The translations under genes were made by a program, and so were the position numbers. From NCBI RefSeq assembly GCF_032595075.1, contig NZ_CP118735.1, positions 648,001-712,000 on the forward strand: a DNA stretch of 64,000 bases, written 5' to 3'. The notes under the pieces are model-generated. The model did no database searches and was not told the DNA's origin. It worked only from the letters and a program-made list of their open reading frames with translations. Each line of letters starts with the position of its first letter. Position 1 is the first letter of the stretch. Below, one piece after another: positions 17,291 through 26,345 of this stretch. This DNA comes from Streptococcus sp. 29887. GTDB lineage: Bacteria > Bacillota > Bacilli > Lactobacillales > Streptococcaceae.

Positions 17291-18019
17291 ATGAAAATCA
17301 TTATTCCTAACGCCAAAGAACTAAATACCAATCTGGATAATCAAGCCTTTCAAACCCTGTCTGATACCAGCATATCGGTCCTAGAGGCTATTGGTCAATA
17401 TAGCCTAGAGGAGCTGGCTAGTTTATATAAATTATCCGAGGACAAGGCCCAGTTAGAACTGGATCGATGGCAGAGGATTAGGCAAAGTCAAGCCAAGTCT
17501 TACCCGGCCTGGCAACTATATGATGGCCTTATGTATCGTTACATGACTAGAAGGGACCTGACAGCAGAAGAGGAGAACTATCACAAGAAGCATGTACGGG
17601 TGGCAACAGCCTTATATGGTCTCATCTCTCCATTTGAACTCATTTCACCCCATCGTCTTGACTTTCAGGGAAATTTAAAGATTGGTAAACAATCTTTAAA
17701 ACAATACTGGCGTTCCCATTATGATGCAGAGGTGGCTGATGAGGATGTCCTGCTCTCGCTTGCTTCGTCAGAATTTGAACAAGTCTTTTCACCAAAAGTT
17801 CAGGAAAAATTGGTCAAGGTTATTTTCAAGGAAGAGAAAAATGGTCAGCTAAAAGTCCATTCAACCATCTCCAAAAAAGGGCGTGGTCGGATGCTTTCGT
17901 GGTTGGCTAAGCACAATATTCAAGATCCAGAAGAAATAAAAAAATTTGATGTCGATGGATTTCATTACTGTCCAGAACAATCTACGTCCCAGACCATCGT
18001 CTTCAAACGACCGCAATAA
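17291..18019 (+). CDS. yaaA: YaaA family peroxide stress protein
   Basis: YaaA/DUF328 family (UPF0246), in other bacteria a DNA-binding protein that lowers free iron under peroxide stress. The N terminus MKIIIPNAKELNTN and the motifs YLMYRYMTRRDLT-like, RVATALYGLISPFELISPHRLDF and GRMLSWLAKHNI are typical; 242 aa. The reading frame is open further upstream (to 17222), but those codons overlap the promoter and lack homology. It corresponds to orfX at the 5' border of S. suis capsule loci. Confidence 0.85.
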   Translation: MKIIIPNAKELNTNLDNQAFQTLSDTSISVLEAIGQYSLEELASLYKLSEDKAQLELDRWQRIRQSQAKSYPAWQLYDGLMYRYMTRRDLTAEEENYHKKHVRVATALYGLISPFELISPHRLDFQGNLKIGKQSLKQYWRSHYDAEVADEDVLLSLASSEFEQVFSPKVQEKLVKVIFKEEKNGQLKVHSTISKKGRGRMLSWLAKHNIQDPEEIKKFDVDGFHYCPEQSTSQTIVFKRPQ

Positions 18020-18033
18020 GATAGATGTAAAAT

Positions 18034-18065
18034 AACGCTTTCTCCATGCAGTAGAGCGTTTTCTT
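18034..18065 (+). terminator. probable weak terminator after yaaA
   Basis: AACGCT (18034-18039) pairs with AGCGTT (18055-18060), followed by TTCTT. The stem is short, so some read-through to the capsule operon is possible. Confidence 0.45.
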
Positions 18066-18099
18066 GGGTAGCAACTAGGTAGATATTCTTGGAAGTCTG

Positions 18100-18108
18100 T
18101 GTTATAAT
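18100..18108 (+). promoter_or_regulatory. capsule operon promoter
   Basis: TGTTATAAT at 18100-18108 is an extended -10 element giving a leader of about 25 bases with GAAAGG before cpsA. No good -35 is seen, as often with extended -10 promoters in streptococci. Confidence 0.65.
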
Positions 18109-18139
18109 GAGAAGAATACTATTGGAAGAAAGGTTAGTT

Positions 18140-19585
18140 ATGAAGAAGAGAAGTGGTCGAAAGAAGCCCACAATACTCCGAATGGTCAATTGGGGCTTGT
18201 GGGTTGCCTATCTAATTTTCCTGTGCCTGTTTTTATTTAGTATGTATCGATACAATATCTTAAACTTTAGGTATTTGAACCATATCGTTACAGGTGTAAG
18301 TATTGGACTAGCGCTGTTCACTGTTTGGTTGATATGGCGCAAGAAATTGCCTATTTTCACAACAGTTATTCTCCTCCTTTCGCTACTTGTCACCTCAGCT
18401 GGTGTCTATGGTATGCGAGAGGTAGTTGATTTTTCTAGCAAGCTGAATTCAAATGCTTCCTTTTCAGAATATGAAATGAGTATTGTGGTCCCAGCAAGTA
18501 GTGATATCAGTGACATTAGTCAGTTAACCAGTTTGCTGGCTCCAGCTGAATATGATCAGGACAATGTTTCGGCCCTATTGCAGGATGTGTCTACGACCAA
18601 ATCGGTTCAGTTAGCAACTATGCCGACCAGTTCTTACTTGACAGCCTATCAAGCTATGATGAATGGCGAAAGTCAGGCTATGGTCTTAAACGGAGTTTTC
18701 ACAAATATTCTGGAAAGCGAAGACCCAGATTTTTCTTCCAAAGTGAAGAAAATCTACAGTTTCAAAATGTCTAAACCAGTTGAAACAGCGGTAGAACAGG
18801 CTAGTGGTGATAGCTTCAATATCTACATTAGTGGTATAGATACTTATGGGCCGATTTCGTCGGTATCTCGTTCGGATGTTAATATTATCATGACCATCAA
18901 TCGGACAACACATAAGATACTCTTGACAACGACACCACGCGATTCCTATGTTGCAATTGCTGACGGAGGACAAAACCAGTATGATAAGTTGACTCATGCA
19001 GGAATTTACGGGGTAAATGCTTCTGTTCACACCTTGGAAAATCTTTATGGCATTGATATTAGCAACTATATCCGACTAAACTTCACCTCCTTCCTCCAAC
19101 TCATTGATCTGGTTGGCGGTATTGATGTTTACAATGATCAAGAGTTTACTAGCCATATTGGTGGTCACCAATTTCCTGTAGGTAATATCCATTTAAATTC
19201 GGAGTTGGCACTTGCCTTTGTTCGCGAACGCTACTCCTTAGCTAATGGAGATAATGATCGAGGAAAAAATCAGGAGAAGGTCATTGCAGCCTTGATTAAG
19301 AAACTCAGTTCGCCAGAGAATTTAGGTAACTACCAGGCCATTCTGAAAGGTTTGGAAGGTTCTATTCAAACTGACCTATCGATCGAAACCATTATGGATT
19401 TAGTCAATCGGCAGCTAGAGTCTGGAAGCCAGTTTACTGTGGAATCTCAAGCTTTGACAGGCTATGGTCGTATGGATTTACCATCCTATGCGATGCCGGG
19501 TTCCCAGCTCTACATGATGGAAATCAGTCAAGATAGTTTGACACAAGTAAAATCAGCCATCCAAGCAGTCTTGGACGGACAATAG
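18140..19585 (+). CDS. cpsA: capsule LytR-CpsA-Psr family protein CpsA (Wzg)
   Basis: Membrane protein thought to ligate capsule from the undecaprenyl-linked form to peptidoglycan. Three N-terminal membrane helices (about 15-110), then an extracytoplasmic DNA-PPF-like domain and the LCP domain with pyrophosphate-binding residues in [10 protein letters not shown] and [19 protein letters not shown]. The 481-aa sequence is close to CpsA of other S. suis serotypes as I recall it. ATG 18140 is chosen because it follows GAAAGG; the frame is open upstream but runs over the promoter. First gene of the cps operon. Confidence 0.92.
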   Translation: MKKRSGRKKPTILRMVNWGLWVAYLIFLCLFLFSMYRYNILNFRYLNHIVTGVSIGLALFTVWLIWRKKLPIFTTVILLLSLLVTSAGVYGMREVVDFSSKLNSNASFSEYEMSIVVPASSDISDISQLTSLLAPAEYDQDNVSALLQDVSTTKSVQLATMPTSSYLTAYQAMMNGESQAMVLNGVFTNILESEDPDFSSKVKKIYSFKMSKPVETAVEQASGDSFNIYISGIDTYGPISSVSRSDVNIIMTINRTTHKILLTTTPRDSYVAIADGGQNQYDKLTHAGIYGVNASVHTLENLYGIDISNYIRLNFTSFLQLIDLVGGIDVYNDQEFTSHIGGHQFPVGNIHLNSELALAFVRERYSLANGDNDRGKNQEKVIAALIKKLSSPENLGNYQAILKGLEGSIQTDLSIETIMDLVNRQLESGSQFTVESQALTGYGRMDLPSYAMPGSQLYMMEISQDSLTQVKSAIQAVLDGQ

Positions 19586-19605
19586 TAAATAAATTAGGAG
19601 AAATT

Positions 19606-20295
19606 ATGAATAAGCAAGAAGTAAATGCCATTGAAATCGACGTACTATTTTTATTGCGTACCATTTGGAGAAAGAAAATTTTAATTGTTTTAACAGCCTT
19701 TCTAGGTGCAATGCTTGCCTTTGCATTTAGCAGTTTTCTAGTGACACCTCAGTATGATTCTACGACACGAATCTATGTGGTTAGCCAGAATGTTGAGGCA
19801 GGTGCGGGCTTGACCAACCAAGAATTGCAAGCAGGTTCCTACCTAGTTAAAGACTATAAAGAAATTATCCTGTCACAAGATGTGTTGACTAAAGTACAGA
19901 CAGAACTCGGTCTAACAGAAAGCATCAAGGAAAAAATTGCGGTAAGTATTCCAGTTGATACACGTATTGTTTCTATCTCTGTCCGTGATGCAGATCCTAA
20001 TGAAGCGGCTCGTATCGCAAATGGTTTGCGTGTGGTAGCGGCTCAGAAAATTATCGAAGTAACCAAGGTCAGCGACGTGACAACGCTTGAAGAGGCTGTT
20101 CCAGCCGAAGAACCGTCTACACCACGGACCAAACGTAATATCGTTCTAGGTCTATTAGCGGGAGGTTTTCTAGCAGTTGCACTAGTTTTGGTTGTTGAGG
20201 TACTAGACGACCGAGTGAAACGTCCTCAGGATATTGAGGAAGTTTTAGGAATGCCTCTTTTGGGTGTGGTACCCGATTCTAAGAAATTGAAATAG
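19606..20295 (+). CDS. cpsB: capsule chain-length regulator CpsB (Wzd)
   Basis: Polysaccharide co-polymerase of the Wzz type that activates the CpsC tyrosine kinase and sets capsule chain length. Two membrane helices flank an extracellular loop: about residues 24-46 and 178-198 (IVLGLLAGGFLAVALVLVVE). A proline-rich segment precedes the second helix, and the cytoplasmic tail ends in the conserved EEVLGMPLLGVVPDSKK. Length 229 aa fits the S. suis homologues. It begins 20 bp after cpsA. Confidence 0.92.
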   Translation: MNKQEVNAIEIDVLFLLRTIWRKKILIVLTAFLGAMLAFAFSSFLVTPQYDSTTRIYVVSQNVEAGAGLTNQELQAGSYLVKDYKEIILSQDVLTKVQTELGLTESIKEKIAVSIPVDTRIVSISVRDADPNEAARIANGLRVVAAQKIIEVTKVSDVTTLEEAVPAEEPSTPRTKRNIVLGLLAGGFLAVALVLVVEVLDDRVKRPQDIEEVLGMPLLGVVPDSKKLK

Positions 20296-20304
20296 GAGAA
20301 AAAT

Positions 20305-21000
20305 ATGGCAACTTTAGAAATTGCGCGTACGAAAAAAGAACTTGTTAAAAAAACAGAAGAATATTTCAATGCCATTCGAACCAATATTCAATTAAGCGGT
20401 TCAGACATCAAGGTAGTTGGTATTACTTCAGTACAATCCAATGAAGGAAAAAGTACGACAGCAGCTAGTTTGGCAATTGCCTATGCTCGCTCAGGTTATA
20501 AAACGGTTCTAGTCGATGCGGATATTCGCAACTCCGTAATGTCTGGTTTCTTCAAGCCAACGACGAAAATTACTGGTTTGACAGACTATCTGGCCGGAAC
20601 GACAGATTTATCACAGGGCTTGTGTGATACTGATATCCAAAATTTGACGGTTATTGAGTCTGGAAAAATTTCTCCAAACCCGACCGCCCTCTTGCAGAGT
20701 AAGCATTTTGAAAACTTGGTTGCGACCCTCCGTCGTTATTATGATTATGTTATTGTAGACTGTCCACCTTTAGGAATGGTTATCGATGCGGCTATTATTG
20801 CACAACGCTGTGATGCTATGGCGGTTGTTGTGGAATCTGGTAATATCAAGCGTTCAGCTGTCAAAAAGGTAAAAGAGCAGCTGGAACAAACCGGGACATC
20901 ATTCCTTGGTGTCATTTTGAACAAATATGATGTAACAACTGAAAAATATGGTGATTATGGTAATTACGGAAATTATGGTAATTACGGGAAGAAAGCCTAA
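20305..21000 (+). CDS. cpsC: capsule autophosphorylating tyrosine kinase CpsC (Wze)
   Basis: Bacterial tyrosine kinase partner of CpsB, 231 aa. Walker A is SVQSNEGKSTTAASLA, Walker A' VLVDADIRNS and Walker B YVIVDCPPLG. The C-terminal tail is a tyrosine cluster made by direct YGNYG repeats (encoded at about 20945-20990), the autophosphorylation site whose phosphorylation cycle controls polymer export. The repeats in the DNA could change copy number. It is followed by its phosphatase gene cpsD. Confidence 0.92.
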   Translation: MATLEIARTKKELVKKTEEYFNAIRTNIQLSGSDIKVVGITSVQSNEGKSTTAASLAIAYARSGYKTVLVDADIRNSVMSGFFKPTTKITGLTDYLAGTTDLSQGLCDTDIQNLTVIESGKISPNPTALLQSKHFENLVATLRRYYDYVIVDCPPLGMVIDAAIIAQRCDAMAVVVESGNIKRSAVKKVKEQLEQTGTSFLGVILNKYDVTTEKYGDYGNYGNYGNYGKKA

Positions 21001-21042
21001 AGGTAGTAAAGGTATTTCATCAATAAGAGAGGGACTTGAGAG

Positions 21043-21774
21043 ATGATTGATATTCATTCGCATGTAATCTTTGGTGTGGATGATGGTCCAAAGAGTATTG
21101 AGGAGAGCTTGGCCTTGATTGGTCATGCTCACCGACAAGGAGTGCGCTTTATCGTAGCAACCTCCCATAGACGCAAAGGCATGTTTGAAACACCTGAAAA
21201 AGTGATCATGGCTAATTTTCTTGAACTGAAAGAGGCTGTAAAAGCAGCTTACCCAGAGGTTCGGCTGTGTTATGGGGCTGAAATCTACTATAGCCGTGAT
21301 GTTTTAGAAAAGTTAGAAAAGAAAAAACTACCAACGATGAATGGGTCACGCTATGTCTTGCTAGAATTTAGCATGAAAACTCCTTGGAAGGACATTCAAG
21401 AGGCCGTTCATGAGGTGATGTTATTAGGAGTAACGCCCTTACTCGCCCATATTGAACGCTACGATGCTCTGGCCTATAAGGCTGATCGTGTAGAGGAACT
21501 GATTGACAAGGGATGTTACATGCAGGTCAATAGTAGCCATGTTTTGAAACCAGGATTAATTGGTGATAAGTCTAAAGAGTTTAAGAAACGTGTTCAGTAC
21601 TTCTTAGAAAGAGACCTTGTTCACTGCGTTGCAAGTGATATGCACAATACTACAACACGTCCACCATTTATGAAGGATGCTTATCAGCTGGTTACCGAAG
21701 AATATGGCCAAGATAAAGCAAAAGCCTTGTTTAAGAAAAATCCGCTAATGTTATTAAAAAATCAGGTCTTGTAG
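21043..21774 (+). CDS. cpsD: capsule protein-tyrosine phosphatase CpsD (Wzh)
   Basis: Manganese-dependent PHP-superfamily phosphatase that removes phosphate from the tyrosine tail of the CpsC kinase. Metal-ligand motifs are MIDIHSHVIFGVDDGP at the N terminus, then EIYYSRD, LLAHIERYDAL and a C-terminal CVASDMHNTTTRPP. Length 243 aa is standard. Last of the four conserved regulatory genes; serotype-specific genes start next. Confidence 0.92.
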   Translation: MIDIHSHVIFGVDDGPKSIEESLALIGHAHRQGVRFIVATSHRRKGMFETPEKVIMANFLELKEAVKAAYPEVRLCYGAEIYYSRDVLEKLEKKKLPTMNGSRYVLLEFSMKTPWKDIQEAVHEVMLLGVTPLLAHIERYDALAYKADRVEELIDKGCYMQVNSSHVLKPGLIGDKSKEFKKRVQYFLERDLVHCVASDMHNTTTRPPFMKDAYQLVTEEYGQDKAKALFKKNPLMLLKNQVL

Positions 21775-21803
21775 GCTGTTTGTACTAGATTGTGGAGAAG
21801 AGA

Positions 21804-23630
21804 ATGGATTTAGGAACTGTTACTGACAAACTTTTGGAGAGAAACAGTAAAAGATTAATACTAATGTTTATGGATAGCTGCTTAATCATCCTATCCATGA
21901 TCTTAAGTAGATTATTTTTAGATATTATTGTAGATATTTCGGACGATAGATTTTACTTAGCAGTTTTATTTATTCTTATCTTCTATCTAATAATATCCGT
22001 TAGATTAAAAGTGTTTTCACTAATAACAAGATACACTGGTTATCAAAGTTTTATTAAAATTGGCCTGAGTTTATTTTCAGCCCACGTTATTTTTTTGATA
22101 CTTTCAATAATCATCTGGCAAACCTTTAGCTATCGATTTATTTTAGTATCAATCGTTCTATCATTTGTCATGCTGATCACTCCACGTATCATTTGGAAGG
22201 TGATGCATGACACGAAGAAAAACGCGCTTCATAAGGCGGATAGTTCTTTGCGAATTCTTGTTGTGGGTGCAGGAGATGGTGGAAATATCTTTATCAATAC
22301 CGTTAAAGATAGAAAGTTGAACTTTGAAATCGTGGGTATTGTTGATCGAGATCCAAATAAACTGGGGACTTTTATTCGCAATGTCAAGGTTTTAGGAAAT
22401 CGAAATGACATACCTCGATTGGTTGAAGAGTTGGCTGTTGATCAAGTAACAATAGCTATTCCGTCTTTAAATGGTAAGGAAAGAGAAAAAGTTGTTGAGA
22501 TCTGCAATAGCATAGGTGTAAAAGTCAATAATATGCCAAGTATTGAGGATATACTGGCAGGTAATATGTCCGTCAGTGCTTTTCAGGAAATTGATGTGGC
22601 AGACCTTCTAGGCCGTCCAGAAGTTGAGTTGGACCAAGAAGAACTGAATCACTACTTTGAGGGGAAAACGATTCTTGTTACAGGGGCTGGAGGCTCTATT
22701 GGTTCAGAATTGTGTCGTCAGATTGTCAAGTTTTCACCTAAGAGATTGCTTTTGCTGGGACATGGAGAAAATTCTATTTACCTCATTCATCGTGAGTTAT
22801 CTGGAAAATGCCAAGACAAGCTCGAACTCATCCCTCTTATAGCGGATATTCAAGATAGAGATTTATTATTTGAAATCATGGTTGAATATAAGCCGGATCT
22901 TGTTTATCATGCTGCAGCCCATAAGCATGTTCCATTGATGGAATATAACCCACATGAAGCAGTAAAGAATAATATTTTTGGGACAAAGAATGTGGCTGAG
23001 GCAGCCAAAGCAGCTAGGGTTGAAAAATTTGTAATGGTTTCGACCGATAAGGCAGTCAATCCACCAAATGTTATGGGGGCGACTAAGCGGGTAGCAGAAA
23101 TGATTGTTACTGGCCTAAATGAACCTGGACAAACACAATTTGCTGCAGTACGGTTCGGAAATGTTTTAGGTAGTCGTGGAAGTGTTGTGCCTCTGTTTAA
23201 GGAACAAATCAAAAAAGGTGGTCCGGTTACAGTTACAGACTTTAGGATGACACGCTATTTCATGACGATTCCAGAAGCCAGTCGTTTGGTTATCCAAGCT
23301 GGACATTTGGCACAAGGTGGTGAAATCTTTGTCTTAGACATGGGTGAACCAGTACATATCATAGAACTAGCTAGAAAAGTTATCTTATTAAGCGGTCATA
23401 CTGAAGATGAAATTGGAATTGTGGAATCTGGGATTCGTCCTGGAGAAAAACTCTACGAAGAGTTACTATCCACTGAAGAACGTGTTAGCGAACAGATTCA
23501 TGAAAAGATTTTCGTAGGTCGTGTAACCAATAAAGCAGATGAGGTAGTTCAAACTTTTATTGATAGTCTATTATCAAAAGATAAGATTGAATTAAGAAAC
23601 GTCTTGCTTGAATTTGCTAAGCAAGAATAG
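21804..23630 (+). CDS. membrane-bound UDP-GlcNAc 4,6-dehydratase (PglF/CapD/WbpM family)
   Basis: About 608 aa in the long form of the SDR dehydratase family. The N-terminal third holds four to five membrane helices, followed by a first nucleotide-binding fold (LVVGAGDGGNIFI) and a second catalytic Rossmann domain beginning VTGAGGSIGSELC. The catalytic region STDKAVNPPNVMGATKR has Met where classic SDRs have Tyr, as in PglF and WbpM. It should make UDP-4-keto-6-deoxy-GlcNAc for the aminotransferase two genes on. The ORF is open to GTG 21792, but GGAG at 21794-21797 points to ATG 21804. Confidence 0.88.
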   Translation: MDLGTVTDKLLERNSKRLILMFMDSCLIILSMILSRLFLDIIVDISDDRFYLAVLFILIFYLIISVRLKVFSLITRYTGYQSFIKIGLSLFSAHVIFLILSIIIWQTFSYRFILVSIVLSFVMLITPRIIWKVMHDTKKNALHKADSSLRILVVGAGDGGNIFINTVKDRKLNFEIVGIVDRDPNKLGTFIRNVKVLGNRNDIPRLVEELAVDQVTIAIPSLNGKEREKVVEICNSIGVKVNNMPSIEDILAGNMSVSAFQEIDVADLLGRPEVELDQEELNHYFEGKTILVTGAGGSIGSELCRQIVKFSPKRLLLLGHGENSIYLIHRELSGKCQDKLELIPLIADIQDRDLLFEIMVEYKPDLVYHAAAHKHVPLMEYNPHEAVKNNIFGTKNVAEAAKAARVEKFVMVSTDKAVNPPNVMGATKRVAEMIVTGLNEPGQTQFAAVRFGNVLGSRGSVVPLFKEQIKKGGPVTVTDFRMTRYFMTIPEASRLVIQAGHLAQGGEIFVLDMGEPVHIIELARKVILLSGHTEDEIGIVESGIRPGEKLYEELLSTEERVSEQIHEKIFVGRVTNKADEVVQTFIDSLLSKDKIELRNVLLEFAKQE

Positions 23631-23632
23631 AA

Positions 23633-23687
23633 GAAAGTAAAAGTTATTTTTACTTTCCTAGAGTTTAAATGAGATTTAAATTCTAGG
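23633..23687. other. two consecutive hairpins inside the capsule operon
   Basis: The first hairpin pairs GAAAGTAAAA with TTTTACTTTC (23633-23657). The second pairs CCTAGAGTTTAAAT with ATTTAAATTCTAGG around a GAG loop (about 23657-23687, one G-T pair). Neither has an immediate long T run, though TTTTTT follows at about 23701. They may be a partial terminator or an RNA processing site before the Fic gene. Confidence 0.5.
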
Positions 23688-23716
23688 AAGGTTGAAAAAC
23701 TTTTTTGAGGTAAGAT

Positions 23717-24433
23717 ATGCTAGGTCATAGATTATTAGAAGAAAAAAATCAAGGTTTGAAAGGTAGTCTATATCATAAGGTTCAGATAGAGTTGGCTTTT
23801 AATTCTAACCACATTGAAGGCAGCCAATTGACCCATGATCAGACAAGATATATCTATGAAACCAATACGATTGGTTTTGAAGAAAGTTCAACTATACGAG
23901 TTGATGATATCATCGAAACTACCAACCATTTTACTGCAGTCGATTTTCTTTTGGATAGTTTTCAAGATGACTTGAATGAGAGATGGATAAAGAGTGTCCA
24001 TGCTATTTTGAAGAGAGGAACGTCTGATTCTCGGAAAGCCTGGTTTCAGGTCGGAGAGTATAAGAGATTTCCAAATGAAGTCGGCGGTCGAGAAACAAGC
24101 CTACCTGAAGAAGTGGAGTCGGACATGCAAGAATTGCTGAACAACTATCACGGCTTGCCTGAGACTTCCTTTGAGGCTATTCTTGACTTTCATGTTCGAT
24201 TTGAACGCATCCATCCCTTTCAAGATGGTAATGGTCGAGTTGGTCGATTGATTATGTTCAAAGAATGTCTCAAGCATGGACATGTGCCCTTTATCATTGG
24301 AGATGATATGAAGTATTTTTACTATCGTGGCTTAGCCGAATGGGGAGAACAGAATGGTTTTCTATTGGACACTTGTCTAGCGGCACAAGATCTATTTAAG
24401 GACTATTTAGAGTATTTTAGGATTGAGAATTAA
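23717..24433 (+). CDS. Fic domain protein inside the capsule locus
   Basis: Fic proteins transfer AMP or related groups from nucleotides to protein hydroxyls. The 238-aa sequence has the complete active-site loop HPFQDGNGRVGR at residues 166-177 and an N-terminal inhibitory motif SNHIEG at residues 30-35, fitting (S/T)xxxE(G/N), so it looks self-inhibited (class II arrangement). No membrane or secretion signal is seen. It lies between the dehydratase and aminotransferase genes in the same direction, and is not a sugar-pathway enzyme. The target is unknown; regulation of capsule enzymes and a passenger defence or stress role are both possible. Confidence 0.88.
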   Translation: MLGHRLLEEKNQGLKGSLYHKVQIELAFNSNHIEGSQLTHDQTRYIYETNTIGFEESSTIRVDDIIETTNHFTAVDFLLDSFQDDLNERWIKSVHAILKRGTSDSRKAWFQVGEYKRFPNEVGGRETSLPEEVESDMQELLNNYHGLPETSFEAILDFHVRFERIHPFQDGNGRVGRLIMFKECLKHGHVPFIIGDDMKYFYYRGLAEWGEQNGFLLDTCLAAQDLFKDYLEYFRIEN

Positions 24434-24466
24434 CTGACCAAGACAGTTAATTAAGAGGAGATTATA

Positions 24467-25717
24467 ATGGCATTTGATTTTTCAAGAAAAGCAACCCCTT
24501 TTAAAAATAAGGTTTGGTTATCTTCGCCAACTATGCATGGTGATGAATTAGCATATATGAAGGAAGCCTATGATACCAATTGGATGACAACTGCAGGATC
24601 AAATATCAATGCTCTGGAAGAAATGATAAAAAACTATACCAAGAGTGAGCATGTAGTTGCACTTTCTTCAGGAACATCTGCGCTACACTTAGCAATGAAG
24701 CTAGCAGGGGTAAAGAATGGCAATTATGTTTTTTGTTCGGATGTTACGTTCTCAGCCACTGTAAATCCAATCACATATGAAGGTGGAATTCCAGTGTTTA
24801 TTGATTCTGAGTACGAGACATGGAATATGGACCCAGAAGCACTGGAGAAAGCATTCGAAATTTATCCGGATGTAAAAGTTGTTGTGTTAGTTCACTTGTA
24901 TGGAGTACCTGCAAAAATAGATGAAATTCGAGCAATATGTGATAAACACGGTGCAGTTCTTATCGAAGATGCAGCGGAGTCTTTAGGAGCAAGTTATAAA
25001 GGACAACAGACAGGAACTTTTGGTCAGCATTCGGTGATTTCTTTCAATGGAAATAAAATTATTACTGGTTCAAGCGGTGGAGCTTTATTGACCAATGATT
25101 TGCAGGCGGCAAATAAAGTGAGAAAATGGTCAACACAAGCACGTGAACAGGCTACTTGGTACCAGCATGAAGAGATTGGTTACAATTACCGAATGAGCAA
25201 CGTTATTGCAGGTGTGGTACGTGGACAAATGTCTTATTTAGATGAGCACATTGCCCAGAAAAAAGCTATCTATGAACGTTATCAAGAAGGATTGAAAGAT
25301 TTACCTATAAAAATGAATCCGTTTGATTCAAGCAATTCAGTACCAAATTATTGGTTATCTTGCTTGACTATTAATCCAGAAGCTATGGCAAAGCAAGTGC
25401 GATCTGATAATGATGTTCTTTATACTCCTGAGAAGGGAAAAACTACTCCTTCAGAAATTTTAGATGCCCTGAACACAATTAATGCGGAAGGTCGCCCAAT
25501 TTGGAAGCCAATGCACTCACAACCAATTTTTAGAATGAATCCATTTATTACAAAGAATGGTAATGGTAGAGCTCAAACCAATGCTTATATTGCGGGAGAC
25601 TACTCAGATGTAGGTACAGATCTTTTTGAACGTGGACTATGTCTTCCTAGTGATAATAAAATGTCTGTAGAAGAGCAGAATATTATTATTGAGACAATTA
25701 AAGCTTGTTTTGAATAG
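24467..25717 (+). CDS. PLP-dependent sugar aminotransferase (DegT/DnrJ/EryC1, PglE-like)
   Basis: Transfers an amino group to C4 of UDP-4-keto-6-deoxy-HexNAc. The active-site lysine is in SFNGNKIITGSSGGALL and the fold-type I features (ALSSGTSALHLAMKLAG, LIEDAAESLGASYKG, YNYRMSNVIAGV) are clear. Length 416 aa. With the dehydratase upstream and the acetyltransferase and PglC-like transferase downstream, it completes a bacillosamine-type pathway. The stereochemistry (gluco or galacto) cannot be read from the sequence. Confidence 0.88.
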   Translation: MAFDFSRKATPFKNKVWLSSPTMHGDELAYMKEAYDTNWMTTAGSNINALEEMIKNYTKSEHVVALSSGTSALHLAMKLAGVKNGNYVFCSDVTFSATVNPITYEGGIPVFIDSEYETWNMDPEALEKAFEIYPDVKVVVLVHLYGVPAKIDEIRAICDKHGAVLIEDAAESLGASYKGQQTGTFGQHSVISFNGNKIITGSSGGALLTNDLQAANKVRKWSTQAREQATWYQHEEIGYNYRMSNVIAGVVRGQMSYLDEHIAQKKAIYERYQEGLKDLPIKMNPFDSSNSVPNYWLSCLTINPEAMAKQVRSDNDVLYTPEKGKTTPSEILDALNTINAEGRPIWKPMHSQPIFRMNPFITKNGNGRAQTNAYIAGDYSDVGTDLFERGLCLPSDNKMSVEEQNIIIETIKACFE

Positions 25718-25730
25718 AAACTAAGAGAAT

Positions 25731-26345
25731 ATGAATAAAGGATTATACAAAAAATATTTTAAACGTTTGATAGATTTTATTTTATCTTTAATAGCGATTG
25801 TTTTTCTATCTCCTGTTATTGTTCTGCTTTATATTCTAGTATACTTTAAGTTGGGTTCACCAGTCTTGTTTAGTCAAGAACGCCCTGGCAAAGATGAAAA
25901 GATTTTTAGAATGTATAAATTTCGAACTATGACAGATGAAAAAGATGAAAAGGGAGAACTTTTACCAGACAGTGTTCGACTTACGGCATTTGGGAAATGG
26001 CTTCGTTCAACAAGTTTAGATGAACTTCCTGAACTCTTTAATATCTTGAAGGGGAATATGAGTATAGTAGGGCCGAGACCTCTATTAGTAAAATATTTGC
26101 CGCTTTACTCTGAGGAGCAAGCGAGGAGACATGAGGTTAGACCTGGTTTGACAGGTTATGCTCAAGCGAATGGTAGGAACTCTCTAACTTGGGATGAAAA
26201 GTTTAAAATGGATGTTGAATATGTAGATAATATTACATTCATCGGTGATGTAAAAATTATTTTACAAACGGTTTTAGCAGTGTTTAAGAGAAGTGGGATT
26301 TCATCAGAAGACTCTGTCACAATGGAAGAATTTAAAGGAAATTAA
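25731..26345 (+). CDS. initiating sugar-phosphate transferase (PglC/WcaJ small family)
   Basis: Monotopic polyprenyl-phosphate hexose-1-phosphate transferase that starts each capsule repeat unit on undecaprenyl phosphate at the inner membrane. A single N-terminal hydrophobic re-entrant segment (residues 11-35) is followed by the core motifs [40 protein letters not shown] and VGPRPLL with the Asp-Glu catalytic pair in LDELPEL. The 204-aa length fits PglC. Because it sits inside a PglF/E/D set, the first sugar is probably a diacetylated 2,4-diamino-trideoxy hexose. It overlaps the next gene by 1 bp. Confidence 0.88.
   Translation: MNKGLYKKYFKRLIDFILSLIAIVFLSPVIVLLYILVYFKLGSPVLFSQERPGKDEKIFRMYKFRTMTDEKDEKGELLPDSVRLTAFGKWLRSTSLDELPELFNILKGNMSIVGPRPLLVKYLPLYSEEQARRHEVRPGLTGYAQANGRNSLTWDEKFKMDVEYVDNITFIGDVKIILQTVLAVFKRSGISSEDSVTMEEFKGN

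Noticed and set aside
20945..20990. CRISPR-like short repeats
   Set aside because: They are direct codon repeats encoding a tyrosine-rich tail within cpsC, with no spacers or cas genes.
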